Part shown: positions 31,850 through 41,537 of the stretch, in pieces | Layout of the letters: the number at the start of each line of letters is the position of its first letter | Numbering within the stretch: position 1 is the first letter of the stretch | Assembly (NCBI GenBank): GCA_934047225.1 | Contig: OW204001.1 | Span: 13,624,201-13,688,200, forward strand | Source of the DNA: Ypsolopha sequella | Lineage: Eukaryota; Arthropoda; Insecta; Lepidoptera; Ypsolophidae | Reading direction: 5' to 3' | Length of the DNA stretch: 64,000 nucleotides | Program-made: the position numbers and the translations under genes | Notes under the pieces: generated by a model | Database searches by the model: none | What the model was told of the DNA's origin: nothing | What the model saw: only the letters and a program-made list of their open reading frames with translations

Positions 31850-32010
31850 GGGGATTGCCTCGCTCCGCCTCGCTCGGCTCCCCTTTATTTACATGTAAAT
31901 CTATATAACATGCTCTTAATCCTCGCTCCGCTCGCCATCGCACCTATTTTTAATTTTGGTGAAAAATGTTCGATTTCATTGTCTACAATCTGCCCAATTC
32001 TACTATCTGC
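31850..32010 (+). repeat. family L dispersed repeat
   Basis: CGCTCCGCCTCGCTCGGCTC, CTCGCTCCGCTCG and TTCGATTTCATTGTCTAC recur in reverse at 41960-42125. Non-coding. Confidence 0.5.
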
Positions 32011-32558
32011 ATACGACATTATGTATATTTATATCTCTTCTTTATACACATAAAATGCAACAACCGTCTGTCTATCTGTATTATGTAGGTGACCTTGAAA
32101 CTTGAGAACCACTAAACGATTTTAATGCGGCTTTTGTCGTCAGCTGCGGAATTTTTGAGGAAGATTTAAAGCTAGAATAGGTTTATAACAAGGATATTTA
32201 AACTTTAACTTGTGGGAGGTGAGCAGAGATCATTTCAGTATTTAAGTCGACTCGTTAAAAAGTTGAAAATCACTAATCCGATTAATGTGAAGTTTTCAAT
32301 GTTAGAAGGGTTTTATTAAGAGATTGCGCTATGCCAAAAAGGAGCTGAGCAGTAACTCAGCTCCTTTTAATCGGCAAATCACACCTGGCTCAGTGTCGCA
32401 TGACACACAGTCCCAATCAATCATGAGGCTTTTGCCCTTGTGCACTCACAAGGGTGACTTGCCCTTGTGAGTGTCTGGTACCATTTTCGAATGACAATGT
32501 TAGAAACGAAACGCGTCTTAATTTTTTTTTATGTTATAGCTTAAGCAACGAATAATTT

Positions 32559-33361
32559 GTGGATGGAAAAGTCGAAAGCAGGATCTTTGACTTAGGAACT
32601 TTGTTTGGACTAGTTAGGAGATAAACATGCTAAAAGTCCTTGCCCCTCCGAGTCGAGCCCGAGGGGGGGGGGCACAAAGAAGATCCCCTTTTTTGCTTTT
32701 TTGCTTACATCTCGAAAACCGTGCATTGTACGAAATTTTGTTTTACTACATAATGAAAGCTGATAAAATTTTCTACAACTTTAGCTTTCACACTTTTTAT
32801 CTATCTCCAATCTTTGCCTAGCTATGAGCTTCGAAAAATGGTCGAATTTCAAAGCCTTTTTCACGTCAACCACGTTGGATTTTAAAATCGTTGTTGTTTT
32901 CGTAATCAGCGACCCGATAAACCATTCAAACGATACCCATGTTGATTTTCAAAATTTTTACCCCATTTCCCCCTTTTAGGGGTTGAATTCTGAAAAAACT
33001 TGAAATACATTTATAGATAAGAGTACTCCTGTGAAGTCTCGAATAAAATAGTCTAACTAATCTTGTTTCCCCTTACAAACTTTGGACACCCGTTTCACCC
33101 CCTTTAGGGGTGTTTTTTGAAAAATCCTTTCTTAATGGACGCCTTTACTATATAAGGTATCTATATGCAAAATTTCAAGTCTATAGAACCAGCTGTTGTT
33201 GAGATGTAAGCAAAAAACCAAAAAACGGGATCTTCTTTGTGCCCCCCCCCCCCCCCCTCGGGCTCGACTCGGAGGGATAAGGACTTTTAGTATGTTTATT
33301 TCCTAACTAGTCCAAACAAAGTTTTTAAGTCAAAGACCCTGCTTTCGACTTTTCCATCCAC
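32559..33361. mobile_element. 803-bp long-TIR element with G-run/C-run arms
   Basis: The first about 165 bp (GTGGATGGAAAAGTCGAAAG, ATAAACATGCTAAAAGTCCT, GAGTCGAGCCCGAGGGGGGG, AAGATCCC) are mirrored by the last about 165 bp. The arms contain a 10-base G run on the left and a 15-base C run on the right. The middle has GGGGTTGAATT/GGGGTGTTTTTTG blocks but no transposase. Non-autonomous. Confidence 0.8.
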
Positions 33362-33505
33362 ATACCCTTAGAGAGCACTCATTTCTTAGCCTATAACTAT
33401 TATTTTAAAGCGTTGCTGCGACTCTCAGATCAAAGAGTTCTTCAACAATCAACCTGTTTTTATCGTTCGCTATCTGTAATGTTCAGTTCGTAGATGAGCC
33501 TCCAT

Positions 33506-33713
33506 TAGTAATGTGTTCATTCTAGATTTCAATGTACGGAAAATTGACAAAATTATTTAAATTAATTGGGCACACATATTAGGGGCCTCCCGAGGTGATT
33601 CGCCTCGTGGAGGGGGATGGGCGATCTGAATGTCACCGTATCAAGGTACATCATAGTAGTTTCAGAGTCGGTAACATTATGCCGTGAAAAAATTTAGAAT
33701 GTACACATTAATA
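33506..33713. mobile_element. family I element with TIRs
   Basis: TTAGTAATGTGTTCATTCTAG at the left is an imperfect inverse of TTTAGAATGTACACATTAAT at the right. Interior GATCTGAATGTCACCGTATC is shared with the family I fragments at 1795 and 3415. Non-coding. Confidence 0.55.
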
Positions 33714-34313
33714 GTGAGTTTTTCAGTTTTCAAATGGCTTGATCCGATGGTTTGTATATGTCTTGGAACAAATGATAAGGAAATATGCCTGGATAGTACA
33801 AAAATTGTTCAAAACGAGAGAGTAATGTGATAATAACGTTTGGAGTTATTATATTGACCGGGATCTTTTGGGCAAAGTAATAAAAATACGTTTTTCATAT
33901 GACTTCAGCGCAAAAAATTGCCGGTAAGTTAGGTTAGAATAGAAGGTTAGGTATGGCGAGTCGCGCCATGTAGTTACGTGACCGCCAACCTTCTTGTTTT
34001 TTTATGACAATCCAAAACCTAGGCCTAGGCCAAACTACACTGGGCTAACTTCTAAAATACTGGAACTAGCTTTATGAAATAAAGACTAAAATAAAGTTTA
34101 TTCTATTAGAAATGTATAAAGAAGTAAAACCTTTTTATTTTTTTTGGTGATTGTATTAAAAACCATAAATAAAAAATAAAACGATTTTTAAATTTAAACG
34201 TCAATTTTGAAACCATTCGTTTTACTTTTGTTTCTATTCTCTCATATAAATATGGTATTTCTTGTGCAGAAATCCAATATTCCGTTTAAATTGAGTTAAA
34301 AACATGCCACTAC

Positions 34314-34465
34314 CCCTGAGGAGTGTGCCAGAAATCTGGCAATGCTTGAAGTCGGGCGCAGTCAGCGTTGTACAGCAAGAACTGTAGGTGTGTCGCTATC
34401 AACCGTTCAAAGAGTGCTCCAGCGATTTGAAGAGACTGGATCCAATATTCGTAGACCATAGCGCA
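34314..34465 (+). pseudogene. Tc1-type transposase N-terminal HTH relic
   Basis: The frame PEECARNLAMLEVGRSQRCT, continuing ARTVGVSLSTVQRVLQRFEE and TGSNIRRP, matches the paired-like helix-turn-helix that opens Tc1 transposases (G-R-S-Q-R, V-G-V-S-x-S-T-V-Q-R-V, R-F-x-E-T-G). A stop follows immediately, and no DDE region is found downstream. A fragment. Confidence 0.7.
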
Positions 34466-35224
34466 AGACTTTCTATTGTCACTTTTAGCCATTTATCTGT
34501 ACAACTTAACATTTTACTGATCGCTCCTTTGTTTAGTCGACTGGTTTGCTCATCAAAATTACGATTTGCGGTAGCTAAGTTAGCTGTTAGATACTATCCG
34601 ATGTCAACGCTCCAAACAAAATGCGCTTATGTGATGCGATATGTGACTATATTCACATTGTAGTTCCCATAGATAGGTGTAGTATAGAGTAAAAGGCAAG
34701 ACCAAAAAACTTGCAAGGGTAGATCGCTTTTTGTGGACATCTGCCAAGCATGGAATAAAATTTATGTAAATGTTTTCATTTACTGAATTGTGTATTAAAA
34801 GACCACAAGCATGATGATAGTAATGCGAAGTGAAGGTTATGAATAGCAGAAATTCGCGTATTTGTTATCACTTTAAATTTAATTCATTGGTGTTCAGAGT
34901 AAAAATGCGATTTATTTTTCCACCTACTTCTGTACAAAACTTTTGTGTTAGGTTGTTAGTTCTAAAACATTGCATTTAGACAACAAAATATTTCGACAGT
35001 ACGTAAGTACACTTAAAATTTATGTTTTATTTATGTATGTTTTTTTTTCTTAGATGAGTTGCATCTAGGCTCTGCACACGTTACGATAATTAAAAAAAAT
35101 TACGAAATTACACTTTAAAATCAGAGATTTCGCAAAAAATAAGCAGAATTTGTTTCGTTCATAATCAACTGTAGATCCATCCAGGTATATCCGATTCAGT
35201 AAGTACTCTTCGTAACTGAAATTT
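34466..35224. other. gene-free stretch
   Basis: No coding or repeat structure recognised. Confidence 0.35.
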
Positions 35225-35535
35225 CAGACTTCTAGCTTTACCCACAACAAAGATACAGGAGGCCTGAAAGTGCCGCGAGTTGCTTCGAGAAAAGGATGGT
35301 ACGGCCGTTCCGTGTTTCCGTGTTTTTGCGAGACTTGGCGGGGCACCTGCCGTGCCCCCAGATAACTTTTTTCGCATTGAAGCCTGATTTTTTTACATGG
35401 GGCCGTAGACTTTTGTAGGAAGTTTTCCAGTTTCAATCTCATACAGGGGCCGAGCAAAAGGGTCTCGACAGACAGACGGACAACAATGTGATCCTATATG
35501 GGTTCCGTTTTTTCACTTTGAGGTATGGAACCCAG
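35225..35535 (+). repeat. family G dispersed repeat
   Basis: The first half (AAGTGCCGCGAGTTGCTTCG, GGATGGTACGGCCGTTCC) recurs inverted at 55415-55500. The second half (GAAGCCTGATTTTTTTACAT, CATACAGGGGCCGAGCAAAA, GGGTTCCGTTTTTTCA) recurs at 58440-58655. The two minus-strand frames here are shadows of the repeat. Confidence 0.6.
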
Positions 35536-36503
35536 AAAAAGACCAATTTTGTTAAGGCAATATTCACATACCATATTTATGATATTCATAAAACTATACA
35601 AACCATTGATTAAAAGGGCATAGCTCATCTTCTGCAGGGTAAACCAAAGCAATGTGTGCAATCAACCATGTCTAAAACATCTGGAAACCCAAACTCTTCA
35701 CTTATGTTAGATTTCGTGACATTTACACGCTCCTCTTTTTTTCTATTTTTTTTTTCAACCAAAGGTTGCCTGGAAGATATTGCTATTAGCAATAAGTGCC
35801 GCCTTTGTACACTGTAAAATATAGTAATGTTTTTTTTTCATGTTTTTGTTTAAATGTACATTAAGCGTAATAAATAAAAAATAAATTAAATAAATTATTG
35901 TCGCGTGTGACCTGTGAAATGCTAAACAACTTGGCAGACACCCACTTTTCACTGACGATAATAACATTTCAAACGTGAGCCCTGGTGAGGTGGTGAGCCC
36001 TATCACCGTACTTCGGGCACAAATGGACCAACAGCTTATAAATTTTTAATGGATATTTTAACTTGTTAAAATTATTAAGAATCTTATCCCCATAGACCAA
36101 AAACAAGTAAGATTGGATTGGAATTATTTAGCACCATAAAGTTTAAGAAAGTAGTCAGTCTTCATCACTGTATAATATTATGTTAAAATTATTAGTGGTG
36201 TAGGAAATCAAGTATGAGGGTTGAAAAGAACAATTTCATTACTAGCCAAATCTAAACGATTACAAGATGGCACTAAAATTTGGAGATGGGTATGCAGATG
36301 ATTAAAGGTCAAGAACAACAAGTTGAATAAATAGATTTCGCAAGTTCCTCTATTTATCACGAAACAAAAATGAAGTTAGTTTTGAGATGTAGATACTTTG
36401 AAGCTCTTTTTTTATACCTATCTACACTTTATATACTTACCTATGCTGTGTAAAAGTGCACCAGAATCGGATCGAAAAGTTAAGTCAAATGTATGGAATA
36501 CGA
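35536..36503. other. gene-free stretch
   Basis: AT-rich; no gene supported. Confidence 0.35.
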
Positions 36504-36839
36504 GTATCTGGGTGTTACATAAATTAGGCCATGGCCCCCATGCACTCCCCTGTATCTGGGTGTTACATTAATTAGGCCATAGCCCCCATGCACCCCCCTG
36601 TACCTGGGTGTTACATAAATTAGGCCATGGTCCCCATGCACCCCCTTGTATCTGGGTGTTACATAAATTAGGCCATAGCCCTCATGCACCCCCTGTATCT
36701 GGGTGTTACATAAATTAGGCCATGGCCCCCATGCACCCCCCTGTATCTGGGTGTTACATAAATTAGGCCCTCCCCTACACCTCCCTGTATCTGGGTATTA
36801 CATAAATTAGGCCATGGCCCCCATGCACCTCCCTGTATC
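36504..36839. repeat. 48-bp minisatellite, seven units
   Basis: Units beginning GTATCTGGGTGTTACATAAA start at 36504, 36552, 36600, 36648, 36695, 36743 and 36787. The unit is 48 bp (16 codons), with one unit shortened to about 44 bp by loss of GCCATGGCCCCCAT. Because 48 is a multiple of three, the minus strand stays open and gives repeats of the type YRGVHGGHGLIYVTPR. These frames are most likely non-genic. Confidence 0.9.
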
Positions 36840-36942
36840 CGCCAATGAGATTTATGAAAGTAAACATGAAGATAAACAATTAGAAATACAATTTTAATAC
36901 AAGAGATATAGAAGAGCAAAATACAAAAAGCTATCTACTTGC

Positions 36943-37130
36943 TCAGCTTTGACCTCTTCCTTCGATATTGGTGTAGTAGAGAATACTACATATTCCCCGA
37001 TAACACTTGGATGGGTCAACGCCTGGACTACCTCCTTCAGGCACTTTGAAACAATCCGTTATTGGTCCATCATTGCAGCGAGCGCAACACTTTTTTGGTA
37101 TGACCCCATGGTCATTAGGGCTGTCACCCC
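36943..37130 (-). CDS. Candidate terminal exon of an unknown cysteine-rich protein
   Basis: A minus-strand block opens after an acceptor-like TTATTTTTAG at 37131 and runs 61 codons to a TGA at 36943-36945. The peptide has Cys at positions 14, 15, 18, 26, 42 and 47 (pattern CC-x2-C-x7-C-x15-C-x4-C), with Gly/Pro/Asp-rich linkers (GDSPNDHGVIP, EGGSPGVDPS). Its composition is unlike the Phe/Leu/Ile-rich chance frames around it, and the block is GC-richer. I do not recognise the family. If the frame at 37163-37426 were joined through GTAAAT, the phase would fit, but the intron would be only 40 nt. It may be an isolated exon of a host gene whose other exons lie farther upstream, or chance. Confidence 0.35.
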
Positions 37131-37162
37131 CTAAAAATAAATTGTGCAGGTATCAATAACAC

Positions 37163-37426
37163 TTATTTACCTACCAATAAAAATTTATTCCAAACCTTCA
37201 ACACCAATGAGATTGTCTCAGATCCTCTGGGTGTCGGTCCTGATCTGAGTGTCTCGCATTGATCTACAAACTCAGACCTAGTGAATCTATACATTGACTT
37301 GAATGGCCAGTCTGGAATATATTCCAGGACTTCAGCGCGCCGTTTTTTACGACATTCCAGCATAAGGCGTCTTCGTTGGTTCAGAAGTTTCTTGCCAGTC
37401 AGCTGCGCAAATTTAAAATTTGCCAA
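37163..37426 (-). pseudogene. Possible transposase fragment (Harbinger-like N-terminus)
   Basis: The 87-residue frame is Arg/Lys-rich at the start (NQRRRLMLECRKKRRAEV), then has FKSMYRFTRSEFVDQCETL. This resembles the segment before the catalytic core of PIF/Harbinger transposases, where a basic helix precedes F-R-F-T-R/S-x-x-F. No catalytic residues are present. The similarity is weak and the frame could be chance. Confidence 0.3.
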
Positions 37427-37872
37427 TATCCAGCCATAACGTTAAAAAAATATATTTTTATGTAGTAGTATTTACTAGTGATTGTATTGAAACTAGTTTG
37501 AAAAAATGCAATTTTGAGATTATCTTTGAAAGTGAATAAAATTCTTAAAGGATTAACGTGTTATAGTTTATTGTAAGCAGCAATGTAATATGAAATTCCT
37601 TCTAAATAGTAAAAACTTGCAGACAAGGGTAATTTTAATACGCTTTGGTAGGCTAAAACAAAACGATTTTAATTATTGCTAACACAAGATAGCAAATAAA
37701 ACAAATATTTACGTATACTCAATGATATATGTAGATAAAACATTAATGAATATACAAAAATTCTAATAATCTACTTACATGAGCTCAACACCTCAATTTT
37801 ATAACAAAAAGACACACATCTACATATTTAAAAAAGCACCTAATTCGGTCATTGTTTTTGAGACATAAAAAG

Positions 37873-37907
37873 CAAAGATTTCAAAAGTAAAACTTTTGAA
37901 ATCTTTG
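37873..37907. repeat. Perfect palindrome, 16-bp arms, 3-nt loop
   Basis: CAAAGATTTCAAAAGT and ACTTTTGAAATCTTTG flank AAA. Confidence 0.8.
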
Positions 37908-38084
37908 AAACAAGGCAACTTTGATGACCGTCCAACCATAGTTAAATCTAAGTTAAATCTAAGGTACTGAAGTTAAATCTACTGAAGTTAAAGCTAAGGT
38001 AGCGTTCCAAAACCAAACCCATAGCGCCAAGCAATTCTAGTCGGATGAGCAATACGTTTTGGAACTGGACCTAATGGAATACAG

Positions 38085-38491
38085 TCTTCGGACTAATTTT
38101 GGTGAGATTCGGAACGGACATAGATAAGAAATCTATTCGAATCCTAGCAAACATTACTAACTTAGAAAGTTGTAGGCCATATTTTAAACAATATAATATA
38201 TTAACTTTGACATCCATTTATATTTTAGAGATTTGTAAATTCGTAAGAAAATACACAAGATTAGGAGATAAATCAAATCGCTCAATAAGACATTAACATA
38301 AATGAATACTGCCACAATCAAAATTAAAATTACACAGCTCAGGTCCCTATGCAATGTCTATAAAAATCTATAACCACCTACCCGACACGATAAAAAATGA
38401 AGATAAAGACAAAACGTTTTTAAAAAACCCTAAGCACATGCTATTAGATAAAACCTACTACACATTAGACGAATTTTTCAAAGATTTTAAA
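38085..38491 (+). pseudogene. Non-LTR retrotransposon reverse-transcriptase C-terminus (relic)
   Basis: One frame (about 38099-38296) gives ESCRPYFKQYNILTLTSIYI and LEICKFVRKY. After a frameshift a second frame gives GPYAMSIKIYNHLPDTIKNE and LDKTYYTLDEFFKDFK-stop at 38491. Both are the thumb/C-terminal blocks of jockey/CR1-like elements. A 3' UTR follows, split by the hAT MITE, and resumes at 38852 with GAAAGCAATAAACGATTGAA and a GAATAT tail. A truncated, frameshifted copy. Confidence 0.65.
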
Positions 38492-38591
38492 TAACTTCGG
38501 TCTGCCACAGCTGCCCTTCCTTGTATATTGTTATGCCCCAGCGGGGTCATATGTGAACTGTACATTAATATTTAAGATCCAACACTGTACA

Positions 38592-38851
38592 CAGTGGCGT
38601 GCATACAACTTTTTTCCGGAAAAGCAATCAGAAGGTCAAGTTTGTCAATAAAAAAATATGAAAAAATTTAAACTACACTTTGAAAAAAAAAGTTTGTATG
38701 AAAATGTTCACTCTAAGGTAGGCAGTGCCTACCCTGGCGTCATACAAACCTTCTTTTTTCAAAGTGTTATTTAAATTTTTCTCTATTTTTTTAATCGTTA
38801 AACTTGACTTTTTGGTTGCTTTTCCGGAAAAAAGTTCTATGCACGCCACTG
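38592..38851. mobile_element. hAT-type MITE, family C copy 2, with 8-bp target duplication
   Basis: 260-bp palindromic element from CAGTGGCGTGCATAC to TATGCACGCCACTG, flanked by perfect ACTGTACA duplications (38584-38591 and 38852-38859). CAGTG/CACTG ends with an 8-bp duplication are diagnostic of hAT elements. Inserted into the 3' UTR of the LINE relic. Sister copy at 19573-19834. Confidence 0.92.
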
Positions 38852-39499
38852 ACTGTACATATGAAAGCAATAAACGATTGAATATGAATATGAAAGTTTG
38901 GCGGGAGGACGAACATTTTTAAATCTATTTATTGAAAATTTAAAATTTTCTTATTTCAAAACAAATTACATAAATTATAAAAACACTAGTTCCCACAAAA
39001 AGCTTCCTTGTGTAGTGGAAACTAGGCTCCTTACAAAAAATGATGGATGAGTTTTTATCTGCAGGTTTTATAATTATAGAGAAAACTTTATATCAAGTTT
39101 CAGACTCGTAGGAAATAACAAGAACAAATTCGAATAGCGCGGCATAAAAAATCGCTCCAGGCGAAAAACTAGGAATAGTTCTCATGTGTGATTGAGATGT
39201 GTTCAAATGTTTATGGGTTAGCGCGGACTATGGTACGGCGAGTTGCGGTGCGTTTTACAATTCTTCACAGAAAAAGTCCAGTACGTGCACTGCGGTCCAA
39301 CATCCGCACGTTTTGGCTTCGTAGAATAAACACGGCCATGGACTACAAAACCAAACTCTGCATTTGCGTTTATTTACCATTAAAATGCTTCAAAAAATAT
39401 AAACGCAAACAATTTTAGGTACATCTATTTACAGCACTATAACCTTTCAAGGGATTCATTTTCATGAAATATAACGATTTGCGTATGTATCCATAAAAT

Positions 39500-39720
39500 T
39501 TACCTCACCGAGGTTCGAACTCGACTGCCTGCGACGATCTGCGGATTTTTTCCGCAGTGCGCGGGGTTTCATTAAAGTCCATAAGATACCTACAAAAATT
39601 CCGTGCGGAAACGCACCGCATCAAATCTGTAGCAATCTTCAGATTTTAAATCCAGTGCGGAATTATTTCCGCAGTGCGCGCGCTTTTATGTAGTTCTATA
39701 GTCCACAGATATTGCGGAAA
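39500..39720. repeat. GC-rich block with repeated TTCCGCAGTGCGCG motif
   Basis: TTTTCCGCAGTGCGCGGGG and ATTTCCGCAGTGCGCGCGC recur about 120 bp apart, with GTGCGGAAACGCACCGCA between. Many motifs are self-complementary. Function unknown; probably part of a repeat. Confidence 0.45.
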
Positions 39721-40296
39721 AAAAACTCACGGAAATTATTCGTAGCGCGAATAATTAAAACGTATAAAAGTCATATTATGTCAAGCAAGAATCATACTTC
39801 TGACAGGAGCAATATATTCTTGGCGATTTTCACAAAGCAAAATATTGGTTGCGTCAGTAGAAAAACTGGCTCGGGTTTGATCGTTCCAAAATTATCTCGT
39901 TTGAGGTTTGGGACCAGCATTTAGCTACTTTTATCTGACAGATAGTAATATCATAGTAAACTATGGTAATATCTTCTACTTCATCGGACAACATAAGGCG
40001 TTTTGGAACGCTACCTAAGAAATAAGGTGACAAAAGTAAATTCTGTCAAAAGGTTTACTTTTGTACTCGTTCTAGACCATAAGTCTATGTTTTTATTCCT
40101 TATTCTAAAGTTTTAGACTTAGACGGTGTTACTACAAAATGGTGTTTAACTTTAGACATTGTCTAAATCTGTTGCTGTCCTCTTTTCTTTCATATTGTAA
40201 TAAAGTGACAGCAACAGTTTTAAACACTGTCTACAGTTAAACATCGTTTAAACACCCTTTTGTAGTAACACAGAGAATGTTTTAGATATTCTAAGG

Positions 40297-41076
40297 CAGG
40301 GGTCGGCAACCTTATGACATAGAAGGGCCACAAACGTTACCAGAGGATCAGCGGGGGCCGCATATAATAAATAACGCATTAGTCAATTTCGTATCATATT
40401 TATTGTAGTTTAAAACACAATTTATTATTAAAATCTAATGCGATTTTTGCGGCTGCATTTGACTTGCATTTTAGACGTGGAAATGCGTTAAGGCTGCGCC
40501 GAGCGTATAACGATTAGACACCTCGCTTGTTCTCTCGTGATAGTTTTTATCGTGGTCGTTTTTATTGAATTGAACAGAAAAAATCATATTTAATTTAACG
40601 GACAAAATTTTTAAAATGTGAAACGGCCCAATTGTATTTAATAACGTTTGTGATTGTCTTGAATTGTGGTTGATACAAAATTCGACAGTTAAGTTATTGA
40701 AATGACTAAAACCCATAACCATTTTTAGATTTTGGGCCTACTTTAGATAGATTTGTTTCTTACACCATAAGTTATTTTTAATAATCGCTGCGGTGGAAGT
40801 GTAGATACATTATCTGTGATAATAAATATATATTTTATTTATTTATCATTGAAATATTATTCAATAAATCAATTTAACAGTGACTGTCGTTTTAGATTAT
40901 TTTGCTCGGCGCCCTCTTATGCTTGCTTTTTCGTTAGTTCAGAATGGAAAATGTCTGCTCACGCAAATATGTACAACCAAACACAATTATCATGCAGCGA
41001 TTGGGAACCTTGAGGGCCGTACCGAAGTGGGTCACGGGCCGCATGCGGCCCGCGGGCCGCCGGTTGCCGACCCCTG
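40297..41076. mobile_element. hAT-type element with perfect 8-bp target duplication
   Basis: 780 bp from CAGGGGTCGGCAACC to GGTTGCCGACCCCTG, flanked by TTCTAAGG at 40289-40296 and 41077-41084. The subterminal regions are GC-rich (GGGCCGCATGCGGCCCGCGG near the right end). No transposase motif is recognisable in the interior, so it is non-autonomous. The perfect duplication suggests a fairly recent insertion. Confidence 0.93.
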
Positions 41077-41204
41077 TTCTAAGGTTTTAGACCTCTTAAC
41101 AGACTTGCAGCATAAGTATGTACATTCCAAAACGTAACTAGAGTAGACATTTTTGTTATAACATGACATGAGATTTATGCTGCCTGCTCTCACTGAAGAT
41201 TTGA

Positions 41205-41470
41205 ATTCAATGTTTACGCTCCTTATATATTTGGATGACATGATTGGTAAATATTTGTTTTAAAATTTTTTTGCGGCTAATTGGCTCGAATCCCAACGAA
41301 TTTGACTGAATTAACTACCGATGCCAACAAAAAAAAACGGAAAAAAGTTAAAGTGGGTGGCTAACTTCACGATTGAATATTTCGGCTCTCTGAAGACATT
41401 TAATTTTTTTTTTGGCTGGTATCGTTAGTTCATGAACCCTAGACGTTCGTTCAGGCAAAATTTTAGTGAA
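41205..41470 (+). repeat. Direct repeat partner of 42928-43260
   Basis: ATATTTGGATGACATGATTGG and CGGCTAATTGGCTCGAATCC correspond to ATATTTGGACGACATGGTTGG and CGGTTAATTGGCTCGGATCC at 42943. GTGGGTGGCTAACTTCAC recurs at the end of both. The TIR transposon 41538-42826 lies between them. Confidence 0.55.
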
Positions 41471-41537
41471 GATTTAAACGTCAATTGTGGTGTAAAGTTT
41501 CCGGCGCGTTTTTCTAAATCTTTGGGTATTGTGTCTA

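Larger units (their letters stand above)
37998..40015. mobile_element. 2-kb TIR transposon with TAA duplication (Harbinger-like), nested insertions
   Basis: GGTAGCGTTCCAAAAC at the left end and GTTTTGGAACGCTACC at the right end form 16-bp perfect TIRs, flanked on both sides by TAA (37995-37997 and 40016-40018), a TWA target site. The interior holds a LINE remnant (38085-38491), a complete hAT MITE (38592-38851) and a GC-rich block of TTCCGCAGTGCGCG repeats (39530-39720). No transposase recognised, so this is non-autonomous or decayed. Confidence 0.65.

Noticed and set aside
36504..36839. CRISPR-like array
   Set aside because: The units are contiguous tandem repeats with no unique spacers, and this is eukaryotic DNA.
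36480..36919. Two minus-strand frames of 69 and 83 residues with Gly-rich repeats
   Set aside because: Produced by the 48-bp minisatellite, whose unit is a multiple of three; no start, splice or domain evidence for a gene.
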